From NCBI GenBank assembly GCA_022605955.1, contig JAKCOZ010000010.1, forward strand, positions 3,639,001 through 3,703,000: a stretch of 64,000 nucleotides of DNA, written 5' to 3'. The stretch is from Rallus limicola. Taxonomy: Eukaryota; Chordata; Aves; Gruiformes; Rallidae. The position numbers and the translations under genes are program-made. Below the pieces are notes generated by a model that saw nothing but the letters and a program-made list of their open reading frames with translations, had not been told where the DNA came from and did no database searches. Positions 12,604 to 25,542 of this stretch are shown in pieces. Numbering within the stretch: the first letter of the stretch is position 1; each line of letters starts with the position of its first letter.

Positions 12604-14633
12604 AGAGTTAGTCATATCATCGTTCTAAACATATGGCAACAAAAAAAAAAAAACATCAGTGGCATCTCCTGTCTTCTGCAGCTCAAGTAGCAACACTGTC
12701 TCCATTCTTTTGATAAACTATGGGGCCAATATTTCGGTTGTATTATAATCAAATGTATTTCCACACATAAAATACCTATTCTCTTTTGTGGAGAATTTGC
12801 AATACTAAAACCTAAAAAACATTCACTCAACAGGGCTGAAGTAAGTATCATTGAAGTTTGCTTTGCAATTCTCTAGACTATGGACATATTTTTTCCCTAT
12901 TTTTGACACAAGGTTCATCAGATCTTTAGACCTTCTTTGAAAAAATTCCCCTAGTTTACAGTCTGTAGTCAATATAAGGTTATCATCCTTATCTGTCCAT
13001 GTGTATCAGGCATTCGTATTCTTATATAACACTTGTCAGATGCAACACTGACCGATTTAATACAGGATGCTCTCTTTCTTTCAAATCAAGCTGATTTCTT
13101 AGGCCAGCAAGTAACAGTTGTGGTTCAGAAACTTGAGAAAACAAGAATATATTCCACCTCTATGTTGCTTATAAACACCCTTTCTCTTCCAAATATTCAT
13201 GCATAAGTAGATGAGTATATGCAAATGCAAGTTCTTTCCCCATGTTTATGTTTTCTCATGTTGAAATAGCAGCTGATCTTAGAAAATTAGAATGCAATTA
13301 ATTTTATTTTTTTTTGAATGACCACTCTCATTCAGCACTGTATTTCTTGTGTCCATTGACAGTACTTTTCAATGCACATTTTAAAAGAAAAAATTTGGTC
13401 TTTGCAGTGTAAATGTATGATTCTGTAATTCAGTGCTGTTGAAACCAAACTTTTCTATAACAAGCTGAATTGAGTCTTTTTCCCTTAACAAGCTTTTGCA
13501 CGAATGGTGAAGAAGTTTGTCTCTGCAAGACCTGGCACATGTCTTATATCTTACTACTGACCGATTGACAGGAAGATTCCATGCCATCCCTGATGATAAA
13601 CTGCTTCAGTAGTCATTGGTGTTTTCTTTCCTGCCCAAAGAAATTCAAACCAGACAGATTAGAAGTTGCTGGACGGCAGTGTTTGTGTTTGCAAGAGGAC
13701 ATACCGCTGTCTGATGAAAACCTACACAGTTGGAGGCAAATGACTACAGGTGGGCATGTGTGATGTTAGGCTAGAAGAAGTAAATGTGGGCAATGCAATT
13801 AACGTGGGACAGCTTTATCCCCCATTTTTTCTTCTGTCTAGTTTCTCACTCTAGGTAGAATATTGCATTTTGAAAAAAATTAATCTGTAATTGATACTTT
13901 AAACTTTTTTTTTTTCAGGATACTTCTCCCTTCCCAGCATGTCCTTGAATGCATGGGGAAATCCTTTCAGCCTGTGTTGAAATCAAGCAGTTATTTGTGC
14001 AAAGATTGACAATATTGAAAACATTTGATTTGAATGTCTTCATTTGAAAATAACCTGGAGGCACTTAATAGACTTACTTTTCTTGTAAGCATTTGATTCA
14101 CAGCTGCTAAAAAAGGTTTCATCGCATATGAAACTTGAGGCATCTGCTTTGTCATGTCAAAATGGCAATTGGGTAGGATGCCAGTATGACATGGAATAAC
14201 ATGAAACAATGCATCCAGCTGCATGGAAATTGTTTAAGTGTTTCTCTTGTGTGCATAACAGTATCCATTGGAAGGAGAAAAATCTGTGCAGACCATGAAA
14301 CAGATGTTATCTAATTCCCCTTCTCCTATGAATGCCCATAGGTGCAAAAAGCCTGTAGCTCTTCAGATTCTACAAGCACTTGTACAGCAGCATTTTCAAA
14401 GGGAGAAAAAGCTCTGCAATGACCAGCTAGAGTTTCTATTGTTCTCCACTGAGAACAAGTGGAAAACAGGGGCAGAGTTTATATCTTTTCCCTTCTCCTT
14501 ACAAGTGTATGTTATTTTACAATACTTCCTTTGTAGGGACAGTAGTCTCTTGCATTTCTGTGCTTATAAAATAACAGTTCTTTTAATTCCTTAAATCAGT
14601 CTTGAAACATTTCAAGTGATTTATATACATGTT

Positions 14634-14657
14634 TATATATATATATATATATATATA
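14634..14657. repeat. (TA)n microsatellite
   Basis: Twelve uninterrupted TA units followed by AAATAAA. A simple repeat prone to length variation. Confidence 0.9.
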
Positions 14658-15065
14658 AAATAAACAGGTAGTTTTGTGGAAGAAATAGGGGAATTTAGAA
14701 GAGACCATTCATGATATATGTATACAAATCCAGTTGATCACTAATGAGATTTGCATGTGCAAGCTGAAAGAACAGGATGGATAATGTATCGGTTAATGTT
14801 TGATGACAAATTAAGGTTATGTTTACATTGTATGACCATTAAGCACCTTATGAAAATTCTACCTTGACAAAGATTTATCTTGGTTACTGCAGGTAAATTT
14901 TGCTTTAATCAAGCAATTCCGTAAAGGCCTGCTGTCTTTGGATGCCACTTTGCATGCAGGATGTAGGTAGTTTTCAGAGAGCCTTTGTTGTTTGACTAAT
15001 GAAGACCTTTAGTATATTTTACACTTAAAAGTGCTGAACACAAAGTTACCACTTTTCTTCTAAGT

Positions 15066-15100
15066 GTCATTTTGCCAGTTTTGTCATTTTGCCAAAACTG
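15066..15100. repeat. Tandem 12-mer with inverted arms
   Basis: GTCATTTTGCCA occurs at 15066-15077 and again at 15083-15094. Overlapping this, CAGTTTTG (15076-15083) pairs with CAAAACTG (15093-15100). The direct duplication probably arose by slippage. Confidence 0.7.
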
Positions 15101-17069
15101 TTTACAAGGGTATGGGTACACAATAACATATCTAGTATATGCATTTCACCAGAAAATGGGCTTGTGGTTCTGCTCTTAGGGTTTGCTTTTGAAAATACTC
15201 AGATCAATCTCTTGAGAACTTAAAGACAACTCAGGAGACCCTTTGAAGCAAAAGCAACATCTCCAATCTTTCAAGTCATCAAAAGCATGGAGGTATCTTG
15301 CAGATTGTGATATTCATATGCCTAAGTGTGTTAGGCATGTGAAGAAATTCCTCCTCCTTATGAAGCACACAAGAAGTGTTATCTGAATTTTACAAGTGGG
15401 AAATTGAGACAAATGTAGCCTAAGTGACATGCTTGGGGCCACATCAGAATTCAAAACAGGACAAGATGCCAAACACTGTTCTGCTTCAGACTTCCAGACT
15501 CAAGGATTGCTCTCTCACTTCTTTTCTTCATAATGCTTTTGTTAGCTTTCCATGCCTGAATTAAATAGGAAAAACTTGAAGACATCAGTAACTCTCTGGT
15601 TTGCTTCTTCAGAAAACATTTGACAAGGGTGGTGAGCTGCTGTTCTTTTCACACAGCTTTAGTGGTTTCCCTGCAGTTTGACCATAGCTGACAGAGCCAA
15701 TGCAAAGTGCTAGTCTTCACTCAGGTTTAAATTAGGAAAAGAGAAAAGTTTTTTTCTTATACCTTCCATCCAGAATTATAGTGTGGTCCAATTTTAGTGT
15801 GCTGACTTTCCCCAGAAGTCTATGATGGAGCTTACTCACAGAGGCTTTTTCTGTCTTTGTATAAATACAAGGTGACATAGCACAGGCTGTTACATTTGCA
15901 CCAAGCATCAACACTATGTAGGCTAAATTGTTTGTTCCTTGGAAAATGTACTACTTTTGATATGTTTGAAAACTTTATTTTTAAGTAGCTCCTCTTCTGT
16001 TCACTGTAGAAGCTACTTGATCAGACAGGTTCCTTTGTTACACACATATGGTTCTTATTATGTTATCTGGATTTATCTTACAAGTCCTGAAGTGAATGTT
16101 CCTGGATATTTTCCTTGTAACAAAGTCAGTTATAATTCTATGTGACTTACTTCAATTGTGGGGTGGAGTGTTACAGGTAAGAATTAAGATGTACTTTCGG
16201 AGTTCAACAAGAAAGATAGCATAACTCCTTCCTCAGTTATGTCTGCCATGAATCTGAAATGTTAGGCATGGAAAAATCCCCAAACAAACCTGAAAGAGAG
16301 TAGGTTCAGCCATTCTGTAATTCCTTCAACTTCAGTGGTATATTCTACCATTACCCATGGACTAAAGATAAAAAACCCTTCTGAATTTACATGGCTTGTT
16401 AAACACTGACGCTGAATACACATCAAAAACTTTCTGAACACTAAAATCTCTTAATTTTTTTTTCTTTCCTTATGCAATGCATAAGCTAGCCACACAAGAA
16501 TCAATTGGACCTCACAGAACTCCAGTAGGGCAATATGATTTGCAATATATTTGAGGAGATGTTCATTTTAGCAAAAGTATGAAAACACTGGTAATTAGAG
16601 TGATTTTCCTTCATAGTCTATTAAGAAATATATTGCAGGTTCTCTTTTGTCTTTTACAGTGTTTTGTTAGATGTCCCAGGATTACTGTTGTTCATAACAG
16701 GTTGCTTCTTTATTTAATTATTTTCCCTTGTATTGCTGAACTGCTAAAAATTGCTCATTTGCTACTGAGGTTTAGTCACTCCTAGGTTTAACTGGAAAAA
16801 GTAGCTGCTAAGTGCTGCACAAAGAGAGTGTGGAGAGGACTATTACAGTATCAATTTCATAGTTAACTTTTGTCAAATATTATCTAGAATTTGGCCAAAA
16901 CCAGAACAGTGGGCTAAGAATTCTTCTGGGTTTTGGTGTATGTGATGCATATATTGCAGCTACCTGCACATATCTCCCTACAATAATTGGTGTAATGCTA
17001 TGCTGCTGCAAAGCAGGTTGCTTTTTTTAACAGTATTCATGGCTTGGATGGACTTCGATTTTGCATTTC

Positions 17070-17118
17070 AAAGAATCATAGGGGTTGGAAGGGACCTCGA
17101 GGGATCATCAGGTCCCCA
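17070..17118 (-). mobile_element. CR1 LINE 3' fragment, minus strand
   Basis: AAGAATCATAGGGGTTGGAA followed by GGGACCTCGAGGGATCATCA is the reverse complement of a CR1 3' end: octamer first, then TTCCAACC and the TGATCCCTCGAGGTCC block. Only about 50 bases remain. The neighbouring TTATTTAGCAAAATTATTTAGCA is a separate local duplication. Confidence 0.8.
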
Positions 17119-18751
17119 AAATTATTTAGCAAAATTATTTAGCAGCTCTGAATATGGACTATCTCTTATGGATGTGGTATTCACTTGTGGAAAAACATAA
17201 AAGTTTTCCAGGTTTTGTGCAAAGAAAACTATTTCTTAGACTAACTGTCTTTCAAAATTCTTCCTCTTCAGGTGATTTGTTTGGGTTAATATACAGAATC
17301 CATGTGTACTTAAGTTCTTGCTTGCCCCAGGACTTTTCAAATAGTAGAAGTCTGATTCTCTGATTAGCTGCATGTTGTAGCATGGTATACACTCCTACGT
17401 TTATAGCACAGATGACTGAGAACAGTTGAGATGTATCTTAGCAATATATGGAAAATATTGCAAGAGTAGCCATAGTGTACTGTTCTCAAATTTGGGTTTG
17501 CTGAAGAGGAGATACAAATACCTGAAAAACCCTTCAGGAATAAATTTTCCTCACAAGAGCTCAGGCTTACATTTCAAGTTCTCCCTAGAGAGATGACTTC
17601 TTCTTATTCATGCCATAGACAATAACTTCAAAATAAAGTTAAAAGTTGCTTTTAACTTGTGTTCTTGTGGCCTTTTTCTTAGACTTAGATTACTGCAATC
17701 AAAAGGATGAACTGGTGTTTTTGTGAATGTATCTTATATAAATAACTCCAGGTGTAGCCAACAAATCTGAATATCAGATGTTTAGTTTTGATTTTGCTTT
17801 TTGTCATCCCTCGTCCTCATCCCCTGCCCCCCATGCTTTAGCTTATAAATAAAGTTTAAGCAAGGTATAACTCATTTGATGGTTTAGATTGAAGATGACC
17901 ATTATGAAAGTCATTATTCCAGGCCCTGAAGAAGTGAAGTTTTACATTTCTGGGAGATGCATCAGCACAGAAGTAGAAGAGTAGAAAATTCCTATAGCAG
18001 TCTGTAACAAGAGTGAACTGAAAAAGCATAGTCAAGTATAAGGCATTTCTACCATTACTTACTAAAAGGTAATGGAAAAAATATAATATTCCTACAAAGC
18101 AGCAGTTTTATAAGCTACTCCACACACAGATGGTTTGTGTTCACTTCTGAGCATAAAGACACACACCTGGGGGATATAAGTGAAGATATACCTCTGAAAG
18201 AGGTGTGTAAAGTCAACATGATAGGTCTGCAGCGCAGCTGAAAACCAGAATATTTTTTATGAACAGCCACAATGAAACTGTTAACATTAAAATGTACCAA
18301 ATGGAGTAAGAGTGGATTGTTGAATGTCAGAAAATAAATATAATCTAATAAAATAAGAAAATAAATATAATATGTATTCCTGATAATTTATACAAAATCT
18401 AGTTTATCATTACTGAAGCTAGTGGAGAGAATCTTTGAGAAGAGAAAAATTACATTGAAATGAAAAATTTTAATTTAATGATTACTGACTTTTTATTATG
18501 CCATAAATCTAATATTTGATGCTTAAGGTTGCCTATGTTCTAGTGGTAAAAAAAAAAAGCTAAGAACATTAAACAACACTCTATGAAAGAATATTTGTAA
18601 GTTTGCCTCCTTTTAATGAGTTTGCCAAACTTTGTCAGGTAGTAAGCCACTCCTAGATCTCAAATGTCTTTTGTATTACTATGCTCTCTTGATCAAACTT
18701 TTAACTGGCAACACAATAAAGATAAATGTAGTGACATAGAATTTAATATTA
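17119..18751. other. Non-coding tract
   Basis: No gene or interspersed repeat is recognised. It contains an AT-rich tandem duplication at 18329-18371 and A-rich runs near 18547. Nothing else stands out. Confidence 0.55.
18329..18371. repeat. AT-rich 16-mer duplication
   Basis: AGAAAATAAATATAAT occurs at 18329-18344 and at 18356-18371, a 27-base period with an AT-rich spacer. Probably replication slippage. Confidence 0.8.
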
Positions 18752-19025
18752 CAGAATCACAGAATTGTAGAGATCATTGGGTCCAACCCCCCTACCAAAG
18801 CAGGTTGCCTAGGACAGATCACACAGGTAGGTGTCCAGATGGGTCTTGAATATCTCCAGAGAAGGAGACTCCACACCCCCCCTGGGCAGCCTGTCCCAGT
18901 GCTCTGTCACTCTCACTGTGAAAAAGTTCTGCATATTGGTGCAGAACTTCCTGTGCTCAACTTGAAGCCATTGCCCCTTGTCCTGTCTCCACAGACCATA
19001 GAAAAGAGAGCTCTGAATTGGACCT
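18752..19025 (-). mobile_element. CR1 LINE 3' end, minus strand
   Basis: Read on the minus strand, this is the last part of ORF2 and the 3' UTR. Segments corresponding to HRKFCTNM.NFFTVRVTEHW, then DRLPRGGVESPSLEIFKTHLD, are readable at 19000-18830. They are followed by the short UTR and an octamer ending at 18752. The ORF2 C-terminal frame stays open in an 80-codon minus frame (18809-19051). The copy is truncated at about 19025. It resembles the copy at 60397-60721. Confidence 0.9.
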
Positions 19026-21029
19026 ATGGATAATCTAATATGGCTTTGCAATCATATTTTTAATTATTTATTTTCTTTATATACTGCATTCCTCAAGTTC
19101 TTTCTAGTGAAATACCCACTGTTCATTCATGCCTTCAACTTGACTTTGCAGGAAATCACATTATGTATGAGCAATTCTGAAAATTTTGGACTACAGAGTA
19201 TAATAGTACTACAGGAAGCTGTCTGTTCAAGTACGTTAAGACCAAGTCTTTACTAAAACCAGATGCAACCAGAAACTATGCAAGGCACTAAATACTCAAA
19301 CACTACTCAGAATTGAATTGAACTTGCTGTTATTTTCTCAATTATTCTACAAAACAAAGCTGAAAATCATGTTGAAAGACAAACCACATGTAATGACCTC
19401 AGGTTCTCACAGAGTGAAACTTATTCTTGAAGAAAAAAGTGGGTGCATTAGAATTTTCTCCACTGTATAATATCAGATTAGAACATAAGAGAAGTTACAC
19501 TTGCAACTGAAAGTGGAGGAAGCACATAGCTGAGATTTCAATATTCCAAACAAAATTTTCCTTTAAAGATTTGAAACTACCAGGAGCAATAAGGCAGATG
19601 AAAAGAAAACCCATGATCAGTAACACTGGAAAGTTGATATTTAAACAGCATTCAGAGTTCCTTGAAGAAAACCCATAGATCCTAGAATATCTAAGGAAAT
19701 AATACTAGTAGAGTCCTTTGTACTGTTCCTTGACTGTATGGGTCCTCGAGGATCCTGCTTCAGTGTATGACTTATCTGAAAAAGAACATCAGGACTCCTT
19801 TATCTGTGCTAGGGTCATATTTAGAGGAATTTTCAGTGTCAATAGTTAAAAATGTTTTTGGTTCTTGGTTGATGACTACAATACAAATGAAAGGGTAAAT
19901 ACTGTAAATTAAGAGCTATAACAGTGGCTGAACTATAAGAGATCAAATGAAAGAAGTAATATCAAATACAACTCAGTAAGAAAAAACAAAATGCATCCTG
20001 TGAATGTAAACAGATATGATCGATCAATCATTTATGGTGCCACTTGGTCTTCCTGAGGTTGTGGTTCCAGCAAGGTCAACAACTAGATCCAAGGGCCCTG
20101 ATTATGAATCCTAGGTATCCCTTTTCATTGCAGTATATCCAATGTGGATTGTAAAACATCTTGTTTTAACCTTGTTTTAACCATCCTGTGTTTGATTTGG
20201 AAATGGGTATATCTATATGGAAGGTGGTCCCCACTAATCTGTTCTTTTATGGGATTCTCCACTGGGCTCTGAAATGGGTAAAATACATCTAGATTTACCC
20301 TCTCTTACTGTTGGAAATCCTATCTACACTATTGTAACTCTATTTTATACCCCCTGCACTCCTCAAAGTTTCTGCTTTGGATGAAAAGACCATACACACT
20401 TCCCTACCCAAGTAAAACTTCCACAGATTGTTTTCAGATGGAGGGTTTTTTTTTTTTTGAAAAGAAAGTGAATGTAACTCAAATTAATATAACTTGAAGA
20501 ATTGCAAAGAGCACTTTGTTATATGTCAGCTTTCAACAACTTGTTACCAGGCTCTTTAAACTTGTCTAATTATATGATGTTAGGTCTGTGGAAACCAGAA
20601 TGGAATATTTACCTCTAAGCATTTTTAGAAGTTACTTCCTATTTCTTTTTCATGTAACATATGGGGTTTTTTGGTATGCAACAACATAAATAACATTAAC
20701 TTTTTTAGAGACTGAATTTTGAACATGGAATTGAAAACAAACTTGAAAATAAACTTGAATGCACTAAATCTGCACTAAATGTGTAAGCTACTTCATCTCT
20801 CAGTAAAATGTGTTTTTTAGAATATAGCTAAGTAAAAATGTTCAAATATGAAATGAAGCATAAAACTAGAAATCAAACATTCTGAATTCTTTTGAAGCTT
20901 TAGTATTAAGAAATTTGTGCTTAATTTGTGAAACTGTAGGCTGTCACTGTCACAAAATAGTCCTCCTCCAGTAAGAAAGAAAAGACCTTTAAAAAAATAA
21001 ACCCAGAAAAAAGATGAATTTTTTTCTTG

Positions 21030-21076
21030 AAAAAAAAAAAAGAAAAAGAGAAAAGAAAAAGAGGAGAAAAAGAAAC
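21030..21076. repeat. A/G low-complexity run
   Basis: Almost pure purine sequence (A runs with single G interruptions). The minus-strand frame across it (20921-21115) is Phe/Ser-rich purely from composition. Confidence 0.85.
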
Positions 21077-21147
21077 ACTACTTAGTATTTTATTTAATTT
21101 AAAATTGTCATGCAAGATTTCATGAAAAAAACTCCATAACTTATGCC

Positions 21148-21181
21148 CAACACTACTAATCTGTCAACACTACTAATCTGT
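21148..21181. repeat. 17-bp tandem duplication
   Basis: CAACACTACTAATCTGT occurs twice, head to tail and without mismatch, so the duplication is probably recent. It lies about 35 bases left of the CpG-rich patch at 21217. Confidence 0.9.
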
Positions 21182-21216
21182 TTTCTATGAAAAGGAAGCA
21201 AGCAATCAAGTTGAGG

Positions 21217-21434
21217 TGTTATTAACGTGTTCCTGATTATCTAGACCGGAGAAAAGTGATCTCGGGGACGTTGTCCCCAGGACCACGGACAGTTCCACGG
21301 CTGGCTCGGCCGTGGGAGCCGGCGCGGTCCCTCCGGATGCAGAGTCCCGGCCCAAGTCGCAAGAGATTGATCCCTGGTGCGACCCTCTCATCTTCGTCCT
21401 TCTAGTTATATACCCGGGTCCAAAAACAAAACCA
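21217..21434 (-). mobile_element. CpG-rich patch, possible LTR fragment
   Basis: About 180 bases dense in CpG inside an AT-rich landscape. On the minus strand a GGGTATATAAC motif (21404-21413) is followed by a GC-rich stretch and then AATCAGGAACACG and AATAACA, an order that would fit TATA, R and U5 of a retroviral LTR. The left edge begins TG and the right edge can be set at CA, but I see no flanking duplication and no internal viral genes. Two tight hairpins are visible: GGGGAC/GTCCCC (21264-21278, 3-base loop) and CCACGGC/GCCGTGG (21295-21315). The minus frame of 61 codons is unlike any protein I know. It could instead be a retrocopied exon or a tiny CpG island. Confidence 0.35.
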
Positions 21435-22224
21435 GTAAATCTCTTTCATCTCTTTAGTATACAGTGAAATCTTTCTACGCAATAGTTCTCCAAACATGAC
21501 TTCTGGCTTTAATTATCTTCCTTTTGCCAGATTGTAATTTATTTTTCAGCTATTCACGATCTATTTTTTCCCCACAAAAAAACCCCACACCACCACAAAC
21601 AAGTTTCTGACATTTCAGTGGGTCTAATGTAACTTTTCAGTTCTTTGGCATCTTCCTATATCTACACTGTGTTCTTTTGATAATTATGGGATGCTAGGTT
21701 CTCTGTCCTGTCCTGATAATCCTCACATATCCATAAGCAGGCTGAAAGTACCCCACATACAACAGTCACAGAAATTCATACACTCAATTAAACTTCTTTA
21801 CTGGCTATAAATATAAATTAACCCCAGTTAATTCCCCCAACACATATTTATGTTCCACCCAATGTCTCACTGCATTCCCTCCACCACCTTGAAATATCCT
21901 GTAAAGACTGATTTTAATTTTGTAACTTGAAATACAGCTATTACTGTTACTGTATGTTGTCTGTCCTAACAAGGGAGATAATTGACTTATTGAGCAAACA
22001 GTGAAAAAAGCCTGAATGCATTTCAAAGCACAATGTTGCAAGTGAGGAGAAATTGTGTTGGATGTGGAATGCCATTTCTAGACACTTTCAACTGCCCTAA
22101 ACAAGAAACTAAAAAAATCCCCTTAAATTAAAATCACAAGCATTTAATGGGTCTCATCTGAAGGTCTACTGACTGGTCTGTGCATTGAAGGCAGAATAAC
22201 AAGTAGAGGGGCAAACGAGAAACA
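21435..22224. other. Non-coding tract
   Basis: No gene or mobile element is recognised. Plain AT-rich sequence between the CpG-rich patch and the CR1 copy that follows. Confidence 0.55.
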
Positions 22225-22803
22225 ATGTATCAGAAATAGCGTGGCCATCAGGTCCAGGGAAGTGATTGTACGCCTGTACTTGGCATTGGTGAGGCCGCAC
22301 CTCAAGTACTGTGTTCAGTTTTGGGCCCCTCACTACAGGAAAGACATCAAGGTCCTGGAGCGTGTCCAGAGAAGGGCGACCAGGCTGGTGAAGGGGCTGG
22401 AAAGTAAATCTTACAAGGAGCGGCTGAGGGAGCTGGGGTTGTATAGCCTGGAGAAGAGGAGGCTGAGGGGAGACCTTATCACTGCCTACAGTTACCTGAA
22501 AGGAGGATGTAGAGAGACGGGTGTTGGTCTCTTCACCCCAGTGACAAGTGATAGGATGAGGGGGATGGCCTCGAGCTGTGCCAGGGAAGGTTCAGAGTAG
22601 ACTTTAGGAAAAAATCCTTCACTGAAAGGGTTATTGGGCATTGGAACAAGCTGCCCAGGGAGGTGGTTGAGTCACTGACCCTGGATGTATTTACAAGATG
22701 GGTAGATGAGGTGCTCAGGGATGTGGTTTAGTAGAGGACAGGTATGGTTGGACTCGATGATCTCAAAGGTCCTTTCCAACCTAGAGATTCTGTGATTCTG
22801 TGA
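22225..22803 (+). mobile_element. CR1 LINE, 3' third
   Basis: A 5'-truncated CR1 starting at the [12 protein letters not shown] segment of ORF2. It continues through the RT thumb-type region to the ORF2 stop codon (22729-22731), a short 3' UTR and the terminal octamers (AGATTCTGTGATTCTGTG). Frame is kept to about 22560, where one base is missing; the next frame then resumes as [20 protein letters not shown] and [14 protein letters not shown]. With one frameshift in about 500 coding bases and retained CpGs, this is among the younger copies in the window. Truncation alone makes it immobile. Confidence 0.95.
22241..22600 (+). pseudogene. CR1 ORF2 C-terminal relic
   Basis: A 119-codon open frame. 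Readable landmarks are [68 protein letters not shown] and [10 protein letters not shown]. These belong to the conserved ORF2 portion after the CR1 reverse-transcriptase core. The first Met replaces an internal residue and is not a true start. The frame ends early because a single base was lost near 22560. Confidence 0.95.
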
Positions 22804-25520
22804 AATACAGAACTAAACCATATTAAAAGCAGGATGAGGGTAAATATAGCTTCACAGAATTGTTAACACAGCTTGCGGAAACTCTGTACAGGTTATCACG
22901 ATTTTACAGCCAGCCATCTCTTCAGGAAGGGATGGAGAGAAAACAAAATCCTATATACCAGATACATGTATATGCCTATGTCCTATACAGTCAGATATAT
23001 ATTCATAAGTGTGTTTTCCTCCACCAGCTCATGTTAGATATCCATTCTTATGGCAGTTGAAGTTCTGAATTCTTCCACAGTAAGGAACATGGGGTGGGGG
23101 TTAAGTAAATATGACAATAAACATCAGTATTATAAAATTTAGCCACACACTTAAAAAGCAGGCTATGTGTTCTTTGGAGGCAGGACCTAAACAGAATCAT
23201 GCATTTTTGTATTTAGATATTTATGCAGTTTGAAGTACAATGTAAATCTGAGAAAATGCAGATAGCAGATGATATAACTGTGCCCTATACCCGTATTCCA
23301 CAGATATTGATGGGTGTATTACCCTGCTAGTAATGGCAAACTGGAGCAATATGAACTACAACAAGGGCTATGTTTTAGATAGTGTTGAGAGGGCCTTTGA
23401 AGGTGAAAACAATCAACCTCCTTTTCTTGTAACAGATGTGCATGCTTATATTTTGAAAAGTAAATGTAAAGTAAATAAGCCATTTTAAGTAAGATGTCTT
23501 TTGTTCCAGACTTGTCTTTCCATTTTCAACTTTTGCAATTGAAAATACTTTACAATTGAAATTTCCATTCTTTCTCCCATAAATTAAATTTGATTTATTG
23601 TGGGACTCCATGAGTTACACTTTTATTTTTGTTATAAATATCTATTATTTAATAGAGATATTTATTGAAAATCCTACAGATATTTTTAGAGGTATGTTAA
23701 AATTAATGTTTACAGAGCAAGAAAATATCAAATAATAAAATCAAGTCTTTGTACATCAAGATTAATTATTCCAGACAAAAATGAGTAGGAATTTTCACCT
23801 TCCTTAATCCTCTACTGAGTTTCTCATCACAATCATGTGTATCATCACAAACGGCAACTGTTTTATGACTAGTTTTTTAAACCAACGTTAAAGTGAGAAG
23901 TGTCATAAACACAATATTATTACCAAAGCTATCACATGGTTGGAGGTAGGGTCTGTCCTTTGCCTTCTGAAGGACAGGAAGGACTTAGAGGGAGAGGAGA
24001 GGTTAGAAAAGTTTGGTTTTCTCCATATCAAATGTACCTGATGACAAAATGAAACTGAGTCAGAAGGAGCTGTTCCAAAAATAAGGTACATTGCTCCAGG
24101 TTAACATTGTTTTAAGCTTTCACTAATGCTTCGCTTGGAAAATACCTCACACACAAGACAGGTTCTCCAAAGCTTATTCTGAAGTACAAGGGAGAGACAA
24201 ACACAAATAAGTTGATCTTAAATTTGTACAGAGAGAGTAATAATTAGGACTGAAGACCAAATTTTCAGTCTTAGGGACTCACCATTTTTCATTCACTCTG
24301 GAAAACAGCTATGATGCTGAGAACAGCCATATCTTCCAAAGTGCATCTGTATGTAGAGGTTTGGCATGTAAGCACTCTTCTGTAAATTGAACTGTCTGGA
24401 GTTAGACACTTCTGAACACTGAAATCAGCAAAGACGTTCATATTTAGAACTAACCATACAGCTGGTGAAGGTAGCAGTGCACACTGGGCCACTTGAAGAG
24501 ACAGATCCAGTCACTTCTCAGACTGCTCTCCTAAACTTCTACAACCCTTAACATGTATATTCACAAGTGGATTTGCCAGAAGGGTTCACCTATAGAAATG
24601 GATGTTTCTGCTTCCAGACCACTGTCTTCTGGATTCTCACTTCAAAACTGAGGCCTAGTTATCATCACAATTTATATAAAGTGTCCACAGTGGTGTTAAG
24701 AAGTCCTAATGGGATATACTTAATTACCATTATGTATATATACACTGTGAGGAGTACAGCAGTTCATGCATCTCTCCTGTCACTTGTAGTGTGTCTTACA
24801 AAAATAATCATAACTTTCCTAAATCCCACTATTAGGAAGCAACGCGATTAAGTTTTCAGTGATTAATATGACAGCAACAGCAATTAAATTTTCTTTTTTA
24901 AAAAATACGTGATTATCTAGCAGTGTCAGCTGTCAGAACTCTCCATGGTCTAGTGTTCTCTGAGATTTTTTTTTTTCAACTGAAAATGTTGAGGTGATCC
25001 TAGTTTCATACATGGCTGTGAGGAATCACTGCTACAGTGCCAAGTGTAGTTATTATTGTATCCAGGCACTGGGTAAACTGTGGATGGAATTCCTCTTCAT
25101 TTTTTTTTCCATGGAAAAAAGTCTTCTTTCCCCATTATGTCTCCCCATTTCTTTGGTGTTACCCAAAAATCATACAAAATTAATTATGTTAATGATATTT
25201 TAAGCAAAAATAAAATGAAGAATGTAAGTCCTAAAGTACGAGCTCACTATGAAAAGGGTAAAACTAAACTTCTAACTTAAAATCAAGCTTCCCTTTTTGC
25301 CTATAAAGGTAGATATCATACAAAGCTTTCTACATGGGAAATATGGAAGTTTAGTCTTTAGGCCTTTTTCTCCATTTTTGTATTTCACTAAAATAATACT
25401 CATTTATTCCGTGCTTATAAATGTTCATCCTTTGTCAATAGTTTAATTGGAACGTTCTGGAAAACACTGTTTTAAATCAAATCTCTATAGTAAATTGGGA
25501 AAAAAAAGATGTAGGAAAAA

Positions 25521-25542
25521 TAATCTATACATAATCTATACA
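25521..25542. repeat. 11-bp tandem duplication
   Basis: TAATCTATACA is repeated twice head to tail and followed by TAAAAAG. A small slippage product. Confidence 0.85.

Larger units (their letters stand above)
11311..17069. other. Non-coding tract, AT-rich
   Basis: No gene or large mobile element is recognised over about 5.7 kb. Small features inside are an 18-bp near-palindrome (12586-12603), a TA microsatellite (14634-14657) and a short tandem and inverted motif (15066-15100). Open frames are at most about 108 codons and match nothing I know. Confidence 0.55.
19026..21216. other. Non-coding tract
   Basis: AT-rich sequence without recognisable genes or large repeats. It includes a T run at 20447-20458, a purine low-complexity run (21030-21076) and a 17-base tandem duplication (21148-21181) next to the CpG-rich patch that follows. 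Confidence 0.55.

Noticed and set aside
13408..13440. TATGATTCTGTAATTC, like a CR1 terminal octamer
   Set aside because: No upstream CR1 UTR blocks (TTGGACT, TTCCAACC); too short to call.
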